Below are positions 50,830 through 62,638 of a stretch of 64,000 bases of DNA, piece by piece. How positions within the stretch are numbered: the stretch's first letter is position 1; each line of letters starts with the position of its first letter. The notes beneath the pieces are model-generated. The model was not told where the DNA came from, searched no databases, and saw only the letters and a list, made by a program, of their open reading frames with translations. Origin of the DNA: Ralstonia insidiosa (GTDB lineage: Bacteria > Pseudomonadota > Gammaproteobacteria > Burkholderiales > Burkholderiaceae). The stretch covers positions 1,612,001 through 1,676,000 of the forward strand of contig NZ_VZPV01000001.1 of assembly GCF_008801405.1 (NCBI RefSeq), given 5' to 3'. The translations under genes were made by a program, and so were the position numbers.

Positions 50830-52125
50830 ATGACCTCTCTGCACGATCGACACATTCAGCCGTTGATTCTCGCCGGTCTGAACGGCGACAACTGGCACCT
50901 TGAAGACTACGTCAAGCGCGGTGGCTATCAGCAGCTCAAGCGCATCCTGACGGAAAAGATCACCCCCGAACAAGTCATTGCCGACGTGAAGGCCTCGGGC
51001 CTGCGTGGTCGTGGCGGTGCGGGCTTCCCGACCGGCCTGAAGTGGAGCTTCATGCCGCGCCAGTTCCCGGGCCAGAAGTATCTGGTGTGCAACACGGACG
51101 AGGGCGAGCCAGGCACGTTCAAGGATCGCGACATCATTCGCTACAACCCGCACGCGCTGATCGAAGGCATGGCCATCGGCGGCTACGCGATGGGCATCAC
51201 CGTGGGTTACAACTACATCCACGGCGAGATCTGGAACGAGTACAAGATTTTCGAGCAGGCGCTTGAAGAGGCGCGTGCTGCCGGTTTCCTGGGCGACAAC
51301 ATCCTCGGCTCCGGTTTCAACTTCCAGCTGCATGCGCACCATGGCTATGGCGCGTACATCTGCGGCGAAGAAACTGCGCTGCTCGAGTCGCTGGAAGGCA
51401 AGAAAGGTCAGCCGCGCTTCAAGCCGCCGTTCCCGGCGAGCTTTGGCCTGTATGGCAAGCCGACCACGATCAACAACACCGAAACCTTTGCAGCGGTGCC
51501 GTTCCTGCTGTCGATCGGCCCGGACAACTACCTGAAGATGGGCAAGCCGAACAACGGCGGCTCGAAGATCTTCTCGGTGTCTGGCGACGTGGAGCGTCCG
51601 GGCAACTACGAGATTCCGCTCGGCACGCCGTTCTCCAAGCTTCTGGAACTGGCTGGCGGCATGCGCGGTGGCAAGAAGCTCAAGGCGGTCATTCCGGGTG
51701 GTTCGTCGGCGCCGGTCGTGCCGGCCGATCTGATGATGGCCTCCGACATGGACTACGACTCGATCGCCAAGGCCGGCTCGATGCTGGGCTCAGGCGCCGT
51801 GATCGTGATGGACGAAACGCGCTGCATGGTGAAGTCGCTGCTGCGCCTGTCGTACTTCTACTTTGAAGAGTCGTGCGGCCAGTGCACGCCGTGCCGTGAA
51901 GGCACCGGCTGGCTGTACCGCGTGGTCGATCGTATCGAGCACGGCAAGGGCCGCCAGGAAGACCTGGACCTGCTCAACAACGTGGCCGAAAACATCATGG
52001 GCCGGACCATCTGCGCGCTCGGCGATGCCGCCGCGATGCCGGTCCGCGGCATGCTCAAGCACTACTGGGATGAGTTCGCGTATCACGTCGAACACAAGCA
52101 GTGCATGGTGCCCACCTACATTTAA
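50830..52125 (+). CDS. nuoF: NADH-quinone oxidoreductase subunit F
   Basis: The 431-residue subunit binds NADH, FMN and cluster N3. Key sequences are the FMN/NAD loop RGRGGAGFPTGLKWSF, NTDEGEPGTFKDRD, and the cluster ligands SCGQCTPCREG with a further Cys in TICALGD. It is the electron entry point of complex I. Translation begins right after the nuoE stop (TAA-ATG). Confidence 0.97.
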   Translation: MTSLHDRHIQPLILAGLNGDNWHLEDYVKRGGYQQLKRILTEKITPEQVIADVKASGLRGRGGAGFPTGLKWSFMPRQFPGQKYLVCNTDEGEPGTFKDRDIIRYNPHALIEGMAIGGYAMGITVGYNYIHGEIWNEYKIFEQALEEARAAGFLGDNILGSGFNFQLHAHHGYGAYICGEETALLESLEGKKGQPRFKPPFPASFGLYGKPTTINNTETFAAVPFLLSIGPDNYLKMGKPNNGGSKIFSVSGDVERPGNYEIPLGTPFSKLLELAGGMRGGKKLKAVIPGGSSAPVVPADLMMASDMDYDSIAKAGSMLGSGAVIVMDETRCMVKSLLRLSYFYFEESCGQCTPCREGTGWLYRVVDRIEHGKGRQEDLDLLNNVAENIMGRTICALGDAAAMPVRGMLKHYWDEFAYHVEHKQCMVPTYI

Positions 52126-52137
52126 GCGTGGCAGAAC

Positions 52138-54489
52138 ATGGTTGAAATCGAAATCGATGGCAAGAAGGTTGAGGTTGCCGAAGGCAGCTTGGTGATGGAG
52201 GCGGCTCGTCAGGCGGGCACCTACATTCCTCACTTCTGCTATCACCGCAAACTGTCGGTCGCGGCCAACTGCCGGATGTGTCTGGTCGAGGTCGAGAAGG
52301 CGCCCAAGGCGCTGCCGGCCTGTGCCACGCCGGTCACCGCGGGCATGAAGGTCTTCACCAACTCCGAGAAGGCGGTGAAGGCGCAGAAGTCCGTGATGGA
52401 ATTCCTGCTGATCAACCACCCGCTGGATTGCCCGATTTGCGATCAGGGCGGCGAGTGCCAGTTGCAGGATCTGGCCGTGGGTTACGGCAAGTCCGAGTCG
52501 CGCTACAAGGAAGAGAAGCGTGTGGTGTTCCACAAGAACGTGGGCCCGCTGATCTCCATGGAAGAGATGACGCGCTGCATCCACTGCACGCGCTGCGTCC
52601 GCTTTGGCCAGGAAGTGGCCGGCGTGATGGAACTGGGCATGCTCAATCGCGGTGAGCATTCCGAGATCACCACGTTCGTCGGTCAGACTGTTGACTCCGA
52701 GTTGTCGGGCAACATGATCGACCTGTGCCCGGTCGGTGCGCTGACCAGCAAGCCGTTCCGCTACTCGGCTCGCACATGGGAACTGGCACGCCGCAAGTCG
52801 GTGTCGCCGCACGATGGCCTGGGCGCCAACGTGATCGTCCAGACGAAGAACCAGCGCGTGATGCGCGTGCTGCCGCTGGACAACGAGGCGATCAACGAAT
52901 GCTGGCTGTCCGACAAAGACCGCTTCGCCTATGAAGGCGTGAACAGCGACGACCGCCTGACCCAGCCGATGCTCAAGCAGGGCGGTCAGTGGAAGGCTGT
53001 CGACTGGACCACGGCGCTGGAATACGTTGCCAACGGCCTGAACGAAATCAAGCGCGACCATGGCGCAGAGCAGATCGGCGCGCTGGCCAGCCCGCACAGC
53101 ACGCTGGAAGAGCTGTTCCTGCTGCAAAAGTTGGTGCGCGGTATCGGCAGCGACAACGTCGATTTCCGTCTGCGTCAGTCCGATTTCTCGGCCAAGCCGA
53201 CGGGCGCTCCGTGGCTGGGTATGCCGATCGCCGATGTGTCGCTGTTGCAGCGCACGCTGGTGGTGGGCGCATTCCTGCGCAAGGATCATCCGCTGCTGGC
53301 CGCACGTCTGCGTCAGGCCGGCAAGAAGGGCTCGCAGCTGAATGTGATCGGCGCCGGTGGTGAAGACCTGCTGATGCCCGCTACGCAACTGCTGGGCGCA
53401 CCGTCGCAATGGCTGTCGCTGCTGTCGCAAGTGGCGGTGGCGGTTGCTGCCGCTAAAAGCGTCGCTCGTCCGAATGGTACCGATGGTGTTGAAGCAGGTG
53501 ACGTTGCCAAGCGCATCGCCGAAAGCCTGGCTTCGGGTGAGCGCAAGGCTGTGTTCCTCGGCAACGCCGCTGTGGCACACCCGCAATTCTCGCAACTGCA
53601 TGCGCTGGCCCAGTGGGTTGCGCAGCAGACCGGCGCCACGCTGGGCTTCCTGACGGAAGCAGCCAACACCGTCGGCGGCTACATCGCTGGCGCACTGCCG
53701 CAAGGCGACGGCCTGGACGCCGCCGCCATGCTGGCGCACCCGCGCCGCGCATACGTGCTGCTCGGTGCTGAGCCGGAATTCGATACGGCCAATCCGGCGC
53801 AAGCCCGTGCTGCACTGGACCAGGCTGACACCGTGGTTGTGCTGGCGCCGTTCGCGTCGCGCGCTGCGCTGGAATACGCCGACGTGCTGTTGCCGACTGC
53901 GCCGTTCACTGAAACCTCGGGCACCTTCGTCAACTGCGAAGGCCTGCCGCAGAGCTTCAGCGGTGTTGTGCGCGGCCTGGGCGATTCGCGTCCGGCCTGG
54001 AAGGTGCTGCGCGTGCTGGGCAACCTGCTGAACTTGTCGGGATTCGATTACGACACCTCGGAAGTCGTGCGTAATGAAGTGCTGGCCAAGCCGGTGACCG
54101 ATCGTCTGTCGAATACGACGACGGCACAAATCGCCGCTCCCGCCGCCGCCGCTGCCGGCATCGAGCGTCTGGCAGATGTGCCCATCTATCACGCTGATCC
54201 GATCGTGCGCCGCGCAGGTTCGCTGCAACTGACGGCCGCTGCCCGTGCTGCGGTTCGCGCTGGTCTGCCGGCCGATCTGTTTGCGCAACTGGGCCTGGCC
54301 AACGGCGATGCTGTTCGCGTGACGCAAGGGCCGGGTAGCGTGGTGCTGCCTGCGGTGCTGGACAAGTCGCTGGCGTCCGGCGTGATCCGCGTGTCGGCCG
54401 CGACCGAGGTATCGGCCCAGCTGGGTGCGATGTTCGGTGCGGTGAGCGTTGAAAAGGTTGAATCGTCCGCTCTGGCGGCTACGGTGTAA
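52138..54489 (+). CDS. nuoG: NADH-quinone oxidoreductase subunit G
   Basis: The 783-residue subunit carries several iron-sulfur clusters. The N-terminal 2Fe-2S domain has CYHRKLSVAANCRMCLVEV; a His-ligated cluster follows in HPLDCPICDQGGECQ, then CIHCTRCVRF. The rest is a molybdopterin-oxidoreductase-like fold without cofactor. The C-terminal half is Ala-rich and less conserved. Confidence 0.95.
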   Translation: MVEIEIDGKKVEVAEGSLVMEAARQAGTYIPHFCYHRKLSVAANCRMCLVEVEKAPKALPACATPVTAGMKVFTNSEKAVKAQKSVMEFLLINHPLDCPICDQGGECQLQDLAVGYGKSESRYKEEKRVVFHKNVGPLISMEEMTRCIHCTRCVRFGQEVAGVMELGMLNRGEHSEITTFVGQTVDSELSGNMIDLCPVGALTSKPFRYSARTWELARRKSVSPHDGLGANVIVQTKNQRVMRVLPLDNEAINECWLSDKDRFAYEGVNSDDRLTQPMLKQGGQWKAVDWTTALEYVANGLNEIKRDHGAEQIGALASPHSTLEELFLLQKLVRGIGSDNVDFRLRQSDFSAKPTGAPWLGMPIADVSLLQRTLVVGAFLRKDHPLLAARLRQAGKKGSQLNVIGAGGEDLLMPATQLLGAPSQWLSLLSQVAVAVAAAKSVARPNGTDGVEAGDVAKRIAESLASGERKAVFLGNAAVAHPQFSQLHALAQWVAQQTGATLGFLTEAANTVGGYIAGALPQGDGLDAAAMLAHPRRAYVLLGAEPEFDTANPAQARAALDQADTVVVLAPFASRAALEYADVLLPTAPFTETSGTFVNCEGLPQSFSGVVRGLGDSRPAWKVLRVLGNLLNLSGFDYDTSEVVRNEVLAKPVTDRLSNTTTAQIAAPAAAAAGIERLADVPIYHADPIVRRAGSLQLTAAARAAVRAGLPADLFAQLGLANGDAVRVTQGPGSVVLPAVLDKSLASGVIRVSAATEVSAQLGAMFGAVSVEKVESSALAATV

Positions 54490-54497
54490 GGGTCAAC

Positions 54498-55562
54498 ATG
54501 ATCGAGTCGATTACTTCTTTCGGCACGGCGACCTTCGGTGGCTGGTGGCCGCTGATCTGGACGCTGGTGCGTGCGGTCTGCATCATCCTGCCGCTGCTGC
54601 TGTGCGTGGCTTACCTGATCCTGTGGGAGCGCAAGCTGATTGGCTGGATGCACGTGCGTCTGGGCCCGAACCGCGTTGGCCCGATGGGCCTGCTGCAGCC
54701 GATTGCCGACGTGCTAAAGCTGCTGCTCAAGGAAGTCATGGTGCCGAGCCAGGTCAGCCGTGGCCTATACATCATTGCGCCGCTGATGGTGCTGATGCCG
54801 GCTGTGGCGATCTGGGCGGTGGTGCCGTTCCAGGCCGAAGCTGTGGTGTCGAACATCAATGCCGGCCTGCTGTACGTGATGGCGATCAGCTCGGTGGGCG
54901 TGTACGGCGTGATCCTGGCCGGTTGGGCCTCGAACTCCAAGTACGCGTTCCTGGGTGCGATGCGCGCTTCGGCGCAGATGATTTCATACGAAATCGCCAT
55001 GGGCTTCGCGCTGGTGACGGTGCTGATGGTGACGGGCAGTCTGAACCTGTCGGACATCGTCAACTCGCAGAACCGCGGTTTCTTTGCGGACCACGGCGTC
55101 AACATCCTGTCGTGGAACTGGCTGTCGTTGCTGCCGATGTTCGGCGTGTACTTCATCTCGGGCGTGGCGGAAACCAACCGTCACCCGTTTGACGTGGTGG
55201 AAGGCGAATCGGAAATCGTGGCCGGCCACATGATCGAGTACTCGGGCATGGCGTTCGCGCTGTTCTTCCTGGCCGAGTACATCAACATGATCGTTATCTC
55301 GGCGATGACGGCAACCATGTTCCTGGGTGGCTGGGCGCCGCCGATCGATGCACCGGTGTTCAACTGGATTCCGGGCTTCTTCTGGCTGCTGATCAAGGTT
55401 TTCCTGCTGCTGTCGGTCTTCATCTGGCTGCGCGCATCGTTCCCGCGTTATCGCTATGACCAGATCATGCGCCTGGGCTGGAAGATCTTTATTCCGCTCA
55501 CCGTGGGTTGGCTGATCATCGTTGCCATCTGGCTGGTGTCGCCGTGGAACATTTGGAAGTAA
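54498..55562 (+). CDS. nuoH: NADH-quinone oxidoreductase subunit H
   Basis: The 354-residue membrane subunit joins the arm and membrane parts at the quinone entry. Conserved are ERKLIGWMHVRLGPNRVGP and the charged loop AETNRHPFDVVEGESEIVAG. About eight helices. It starts eight bases after nuoG. Confidence 0.97.
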   Translation: MIESITSFGTATFGGWWPLIWTLVRAVCIILPLLLCVAYLILWERKLIGWMHVRLGPNRVGPMGLLQPIADVLKLLLKEVMVPSQVSRGLYIIAPLMVLMPAVAIWAVVPFQAEAVVSNINAGLLYVMAISSVGVYGVILAGWASNSKYAFLGAMRASAQMISYEIAMGFALVTVLMVTGSLNLSDIVNSQNRGFFADHGVNILSWNWLSLLPMFGVYFISGVAETNRHPFDVVEGESEIVAGHMIEYSGMAFALFFLAEYINMIVISAMTATMFLGGWAPPIDAPVFNWIPGFFWLLIKVFLLLSVFIWLRASFPRYRYDQIMRLGWKIFIPLTVGWLIIVAIWLVSPWNIWK

Positions 55563-55582
55563 CGGGACAATAGGAAGGCACC

Positions 55583-56074
55583 ATGTTGCTTGCCATCAAG
55601 GAATTCTTTAACAGCCTGCTCCTGAAGGAACTCTTCAAGGGCTTGGCGTTGACCGGGCGCTATCTGTTTGCGCGCAAGATCACTGTGCTCTTCCCGGAAG
55701 AGAAGACGCCGCTGTCGCCGCGTTTCCGCGGACTGCACGCGCTGCGTCGCTATCCGAATGGGGAAGAGCGTTGCATCGCATGCAAGCTGTGCGAAGCCGT
55801 GTGCCCGGCCCTGGCCATCACGATCGAGTCGGACCAGCGTGACGACGGCACCCGCCGCACCACGCGCTACGACATCGACCTGACCAAGTGCATTTTCTGC
55901 GGCTTCTGTGAAGAAGCTTGCCCGGTGGATGCCATCGTCGAGACGCACATCCTGGAATACCACGGTGAGAAGCGCGGCGACCTGTACTTCACCAAGGACA
56001 TGCTGCTGGCCGTGGGTGACCGCTTCGAGCCGGAAATTGCGGCGAACAAGGCGGCCGACGCGAAGTACCGCTGA
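55583..56074 (+). CDS. nuoI: NADH-quinone oxidoreductase subunit I
   Basis: The 163-residue ferredoxin-like subunit binds two 4Fe-4S clusters (N6a and N6b) in CIACKLCEAVCP and CIFCGFCEEACP. Its N-terminal amphipathic helix rests on the membrane. A 146-bp gap to nuoJ holds no gene. Confidence 0.97.
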   Translation: MLLAIKEFFNSLLLKELFKGLALTGRYLFARKITVLFPEEKTPLSPRFRGLHALRRYPNGEERCIACKLCEAVCPALAITIESDQRDDGTRRTTRYDIDLTKCIFCGFCEEACPVDAIVETHILEYHGEKRGDLYFTKDMLLAVGDRFEPEIAANKAADAKYR

Positions 56075-56220
56075 TTCAGGACACTCGCTGCGCAAGCGGC
56101 GAGTGGCGCAGTTGAAATTCCGGAAGGACAACGGCTCCTCGTGAGCCAACCAGCTACGGCGGCATCATGCCGCCGCGGCTTTGGACAAGCGCGTGCCGCA
56201 AAACGGCCCGCGCCAGGATC

Positions 56221-56865
56221 ATGGAAATCACGACGATCATCTTCTACTGTTTCGCGCTGGTGCTGGTGCTCTCAGCGCTGAAGGTCATCACCGCGAAGAA
56301 CCCGGTGCACGCGGCGCTGTTCCTCGTGCTGTCGTTCTTCACCGCAGCGGCGATCTGGATGCTGCTCAAGGCGGAATTCCTCGCCATCACGCTGGTGCTG
56401 GTCTACGTGGGGGCAGTGATGGTGCTGTTCCTGTTCGTGGTGATGATGATCGATATCGACATCGAGCACTTGCGACGAGACTTCTGGACGTACGTGCCCC
56501 TGGCGGCGTTCGTGGGCGTGGTCATCATCCTGGAAATGGCTGTGGTGCTGACCAAGACCTTCATGGGGCGCGTACAACCTGTGCAGGAATTGCCCAAGGG
56601 CTTCAACGGCCCGAATACGCAGGCGCTCGGCAAGCTGATCTACACCGATTACATCTATGCCTTTGAAGTCGCGGGCATTGTGCTGCTGCTGGCGATTGTC
56701 GCTGCCGTGGCGCTCACGGCCCGTCGCCGTAAGGACGCCAAGACCCAGAAGGTGGCCGATCAGCTTCGTGTGCAGCGCAAGGACCGCGTGCGCCTGGTTT
56801 CGATGCCGGCTGAAAAGGCCGCTAGTACCGTATCCGGCGCAGCTTCGGCTGATTCCAAGAGCTGA
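56221..56865 (+). CDS. nuoJ: NADH-quinone oxidoreductase subunit J
   Basis: The 214-residue membrane subunit has five helices with the conserved VYVGAVMVLFLFVVMM segment (the pi-bulge helix). A hydrophilic Lys/Arg- and Ala/Ser-rich C-terminal tail of about 40 residues follows the last helix. The start MEITTIIFY is chosen over an upstream in-frame start. Confidence 0.95.
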   Translation: MEITTIIFYCFALVLVLSALKVITAKNPVHAALFLVLSFFTAAAIWMLLKAEFLAITLVLVYVGAVMVLFLFVVMMIDIDIEHLRRDFWTYVPLAAFVGVVIILEMAVVLTKTFMGRVQPVQELPKGFNGPNTQALGKLIYTDYIYAFEVAGIVLLLAIVAAVALTARRRKDAKTQKVADQLRVQRKDRVRLVSMPAEKAASTVSGAASADSKS

Positions 56866-56882
56866 GCCCCGGGAGTATCCAT

Positions 56883-57194
56883 ATGTCTTCGCTATCCCTC
56901 GCCCATTACCTCGTGCTCGGCGCGGTGCTGTTTGCCATCAGCATCGTCGGCATCTTCCTGAACCGCAAGAACGTCATCGTGCTGCTGATGGCGATCGAAT
57001 TGATGCTGCTTGCGGTCAATATGAACTTCGTCGCGTTCTCCCACTACCTGGGTGACTTGGCGGGGCAGGTGTTCGTGTTTTTCATCCTGACGGTGGCCGC
57101 GGCGGAATCCGCGATCGGTCTCGCCATCCTGGTGGTGCTCTTCCGTAACCTGGACACCATCAACGTCGACGATCTGGACAGCCTGAAGGGTTAA
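56883..57194 (+). CDS. nuoK: NADH-quinone oxidoreductase subunit K
   Basis: The 103-residue, three-helix subunit carries conserved Glu residues in LMAIELMLLAVNMNF and VAAAESAIGLAI that form part of the proton path. It is related to MrpC. It starts 17 bp after nuoJ. Confidence 0.96.
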   Translation: MSSLSLAHYLVLGAVLFAISIVGIFLNRKNVIVLLMAIELMLLAVNMNFVAFSHYLGDLAGQVFVFFILTVAAAESAIGLAILVVLFRNLDTINVDDLDSLKG

Positions 57195-57236
57195 ACCCAG
57201 GGCTAACCTCCGCATCCACCTATAAGAAGCGTTCCA

Positions 57237-59294
<2,058 letters not shown>

Positions 59295-59306
59295 GGGATA
59301 ACAAAA

Positions 59307-60773
59307 ATGGTTCTGTCTTTTGCGATCTGGCTGCCGATCTTCTTCGGCGTGCTGGTGCTGGCCTCGGGCTCAGACCGCAATCCCGGTTATGTCCGCTGGA
59401 TGTCGCTGATTGGCTCGCTGATCAGCTTCGTGATTACGCTGCCGCTGATTACGCGTTTCGACAAGTCGACGGCCGCGATGCAGTTCGTCGAGAAGTCGAG
59501 CTGGATCGAGCGCTTCCACATCAACTACTACCTGGGTGTCGACGGCATCTCGATGTGGTTCGTGGTGCTGACGGCGTTCATCACGGTGATCGTGGTGATT
59601 GCGGCCTGGGAGGTGATTACCGAACGCGTGGCGCAGTACATGGCGGCGTTCCTGATCCTGTCGGGTCTGATGATCGGCGTGTTCGCCTCGCTCGACGGCA
59701 TGCTGTTCTATGTGTTCTTCGAAGCCACGCTGATCCCGATGTACATCATCATCGGCGTGTGGGGCGGCCCGAATCGCGTGTACGCAGCGTTCAAGTTCTT
59801 CCTGTACACGCTGCTGGGCTCGCTGCTGACGCTGGTTGCGCTGCTGTACCTGTACTTCCACAGCGGTACGTTCGAGATCCTGCAGTGGCATCAGGTCAAG
59901 CTGTCGATGAACGAGCAGATCCTGATCTTCATCGCGTTCTTCATGGCGTTTGCCGTGAAGGTGCCGATGTGGCCGGTGCACACCTGGCTGCCGGACGCCC
60001 ACGTGGAAGCGCCGACCGGCGGTTCCGTGGTGCTGGCCGCGATCATGCTGAAGCTGGGTGCCTACGGTTTCCTGCGGTTCTCGCTGCCGATCGCGCCGGA
60101 TGCCAGCCATCACTTGTCTGCGTTCATTATCGCGATCTCGCTGATCGCCGTGATCTACATCGGTCTGGTGGCGCTGGTGCAGGCCGACATGAAGAAGCTG
60201 GTCGCGTATTCGTCGATCGCGCACATGGGCTTCGTCACGCTGGGCTTCTTCATCTTCAACGAGATCGGTATCGAGGGCGGTATCGTCCAGATGATTTCGC
60301 ACGGCTTCATCTCGGGCGCGATGTTCCTGTGTATCGGTGTGCTGTATGACCGCGTGCACTCGCGCCAGATCGCTGATTACGGCGGTGTGGTGAACACGAT
60401 GCCGAAGTTTGCCGCGCTGTCGGTGTTCTTCGCGATGGCCAACTGTGGCCTGCCGGCGACCTCCGGTTTCGTTGGGGAATTCATGGTCATCCTGGGTTCG
60501 GTCAAGTACAACTTCTGGATCGGCCTGCTGGCGGCTACCGCGCTGATCTTCGGCGCTGCGTATTCGCTGTGGATGGTCAAGCGCGTGATCTTCGGCGACG
60601 TGACGCACAAGCACGTGGCTGAACTGAAAGACCTGAACTGCCGTGAATTCTTCATGCTCGGCGTGCTGGCGATCGCAACGCTTTACATGGGCCTGTATCC
60701 GAAGCCCTTTACCGATGTCATGCATGCGTCCGTGGTGAATCTCCTCACCCACGTGGCTCAGAGCAAGCTGTAA
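59307..60773 (+). CDS. nuoM: NADH-quinone oxidoreductase subunit M
   Basis: The 488-residue antiporter-like proton channel has 14 helices with FFEATLIPMYIIIGVWGG containing the conserved Glu, KVPMWPVHTWLPDAHVEAP and YSSIAHMGFVTLGF. It starts 12 bp after nuoL. Confidence 0.97.
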   Translation: MVLSFAIWLPIFFGVLVLASGSDRNPGYVRWMSLIGSLISFVITLPLITRFDKSTAAMQFVEKSSWIERFHINYYLGVDGISMWFVVLTAFITVIVVIAAWEVITERVAQYMAAFLILSGLMIGVFASLDGMLFYVFFEATLIPMYIIIGVWGGPNRVYAAFKFFLYTLLGSLLTLVALLYLYFHSGTFEILQWHQVKLSMNEQILIFIAFFMAFAVKVPMWPVHTWLPDAHVEAPTGGSVVLAAIMLKLGAYGFLRFSLPIAPDASHHLSAFIIAISLIAVIYIGLVALVQADMKKLVAYSSIAHMGFVTLGFFIFNEIGIEGGIVQMISHGFISGAMFLCIGVLYDRVHSRQIADYGGVVNTMPKFAALSVFFAMANCGLPATSGFVGEFMVILGSVKYNFWIGLLAATALIFGAAYSLWMVKRVIFGDVTHKHVAELKDLNCREFFMLGVLAIATLYMGLYPKPFTDVMHASVVNLLTHVAQSKL

Positions 60774-60789
60774 GCGGGGAGAAGAAACC

Positions 60790-62265
60790 ATGCAATTGTC
60801 CTCATCCATGGCGGCTATCGCCCCGATCATCTTCCTCGCGCTCGGCATCGGTGCCGTCAACTGGATTGACCTGGCGCGCGGTCAGAATCGCAGCAGCGTT
60901 GCCTATCCGGTGTCGCTGACGATCACGCTGGTGCTGAGCGTCTGGTTTGCCATCAATGCGGCGGCCGGTGAAACGCACTACGTGTTCAGCAACCTGGCCG
61001 TGATTGACCCGATGGCCAATGTGCTGTGCTCCGTGGCGGCACTGGCGGTGTTCGTGACGATGGTCTACACACGCAAGTACCTGGCTGATCGTGGCATGTA
61101 CAACGGCGAGTTCTACATGTTCGCGCTGTTCACGCTCGGCGGTCAGGTGGTGATGATCACCGGCAACAACTTCCTGACGCTGTATCTGGGCCTGGAACTG
61201 CTGTCGCTCGCTTCGTACACGCTGGTGGCGTTGCGCCGCGGTGCGAATGTCTCGTCAGAATCGGCGATGAAGTATTTCATCCTCGGTGCGCTGGCGTCCG
61301 GCCTGCTGCTGTACGGTATGTCGATGATCTACGGCGCGACGGGTTCACTGGATCTGGGTGAGGTGTTCCGCCAGATCAACACTGGCAATATCAACAAGAC
61401 GATCCTGGTATTCGGCGTGGTGTTCCTGGTAGCAGGTTTGGCATTCAAGCTGGGTGTCGCACCGTTCCACATGTGGGTGCCGGACGTGTATCAGGGTTCC
61501 CCGACGGCTGTGACGCTGCTGATCGCCGGTGCGCCGAAGCTGGCTGCATTTGCCATGACGCTGCGCATCCTGGTCGAAGGCCTGCTGCCGCTGGCGTTCG
61601 ACTGGCAAAACATGCTGATCGTGCTGGCTGTGCTTTCGCTGGCCATCGGTAACATCACCGGTGTGGTGCAAACGAATTTCAAGCGCCTGTTGGGGTATTC
61701 GACGGTCTCGCACATGGGCTTCCTGCTGCTGGGTCTGCTGTCGGGCGTGAGCGCTGGCAAGCCGGATCTGACAGCGCAGGCTTACAGCGCGTCGATGTTC
61801 TATGCCGTGACCTACGTGCTGACCACGCTGGGCGCCTTCGGGATCATCCTGCTGCTGTCGCGCAAGGGCTATGAGGCGGAAGACATTGCTGACCTGAAGG
61901 GCTTGTCGAAGAAGAGCCCGTGGTTTGCACTGCTGACGCTGTTCATGATGATGTCGCTGGCAGGTCTGCCGCCGACGGTCGGCTTCTACGCCAAGCTGTC
62001 GGTGCTGGGTGCGGTGGTCGATGCTGGCATGCCGTGGCTGGCTATCGTGGCAGTGCTGTTCTCGCTGGTGGGCGCGTTCTACTACCTGCGCGTCATCAAG
62101 GTCATGTACTTTGATGCGCCGACAGATGAAGGTCCGGTGGAAGCCACCTTCGGCCTGCGTTCGGTGCTGTCGGTCAACGGCCTGCTGGTGCTGCTGCTGG
62201 GCATCTTCCCGGCCGGCTTGATGGCCCTGTGCTACCAGGCAATCCGCCTGACACTGGCTTCGTAA
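60790..62265 (+). CDS. nuoN: NADH-quinone oxidoreductase subunit N
   Basis: The 491-residue antiporter-like channel shows LYLGLELLSLASYTLVAL, FKLGVAPFHMWVPDVYQG and YSTVSHMGFLLLGL. With it the 14-gene nuo set is complete and in standard order. DUF2818 follows 13 bp later. Confidence 0.97.
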   Translation: MQLSSSMAAIAPIIFLALGIGAVNWIDLARGQNRSSVAYPVSLTITLVLSVWFAINAAAGETHYVFSNLAVIDPMANVLCSVAALAVFVTMVYTRKYLADRGMYNGEFYMFALFTLGGQVVMITGNNFLTLYLGLELLSLASYTLVALRRGANVSSESAMKYFILGALASGLLLYGMSMIYGATGSLDLGEVFRQINTGNINKTILVFGVVFLVAGLAFKLGVAPFHMWVPDVYQGSPTAVTLLIAGAPKLAAFAMTLRILVEGLLPLAFDWQNMLIVLAVLSLAIGNITGVVQTNFKRLLGYSTVSHMGFLLLGLLSGVSAGKPDLTAQAYSASMFYAVTYVLTTLGAFGIILLLSRKGYEAEDIADLKGLSKKSPWFALLTLFMMMSLAGLPPTVGFYAKLSVLGAVVDAGMPWLAIVAVLFSLVGAFYYLRVIKVMYFDAPTDEGPVEATFGLRSVLSVNGLLVLLLGIFPAGLMALCYQAIRLTLAS

Positions 62266-62278
62266 TCGAGCGCATGCA

Positions 62279-62593
62279 ATGAACGCATCAACGGCCGGCC
62301 TGTTTGTCATCGTGTTGGCACTGATCTGTGCCAACCTGCCGTTCGTCAATCAACGCGTGCTGGCCCTGGTGCCCATTCGTTGGATTGGCTGGCCGCGCAA
62401 GCCGTTCTGGCTGCGCGGCACCGAGCTGATCGCCATGTATGTTGTGGTGGGGTTGATCGGCTTCGGTATTGAATCGAGCCAGGGTAATGCCTTCCCGCAA
62501 GGCTGGCAGTTCTACGCAATCACTGCTTGCCTGATGCTGGTGTTCGCGTTTCCCGGCTTCACGTGGCAATACCTCGTTCGCCACTTCCGTTGA
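62279..62593 (+). CDS. DUF2818 family membrane protein
   Basis: The 104-residue protein has three predicted helices (FVIVLALICANLPFV, LIAMYVVVGLIGFGI, FYAITACLMLVFAFPGF). DUF2818 occurs just after nuoN across betaproteobacteria, which suggests a link to complex I, but no function is known. Confidence 0.87.
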   Translation: MNASTAGLFVIVLALICANLPFVNQRVLALVPIRWIGWPRKPFWLRGTELIAMYVVVGLIGFGIESSQGNAFPQGWQFYAITACLMLVFAFPGFTWQYLVRHFR

Positions 62594-62638
62594 TCACCCG
62601 CCGGGCAGGCACCCGCTGTCTCGGCATGAGAGAGCGCC

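Noticed and set aside
51790..54327. An 845-codon minus-strand frame opposite nuoF-nuoG
   Set aside because: Antisense artefact of high GC; no recognisable domain.
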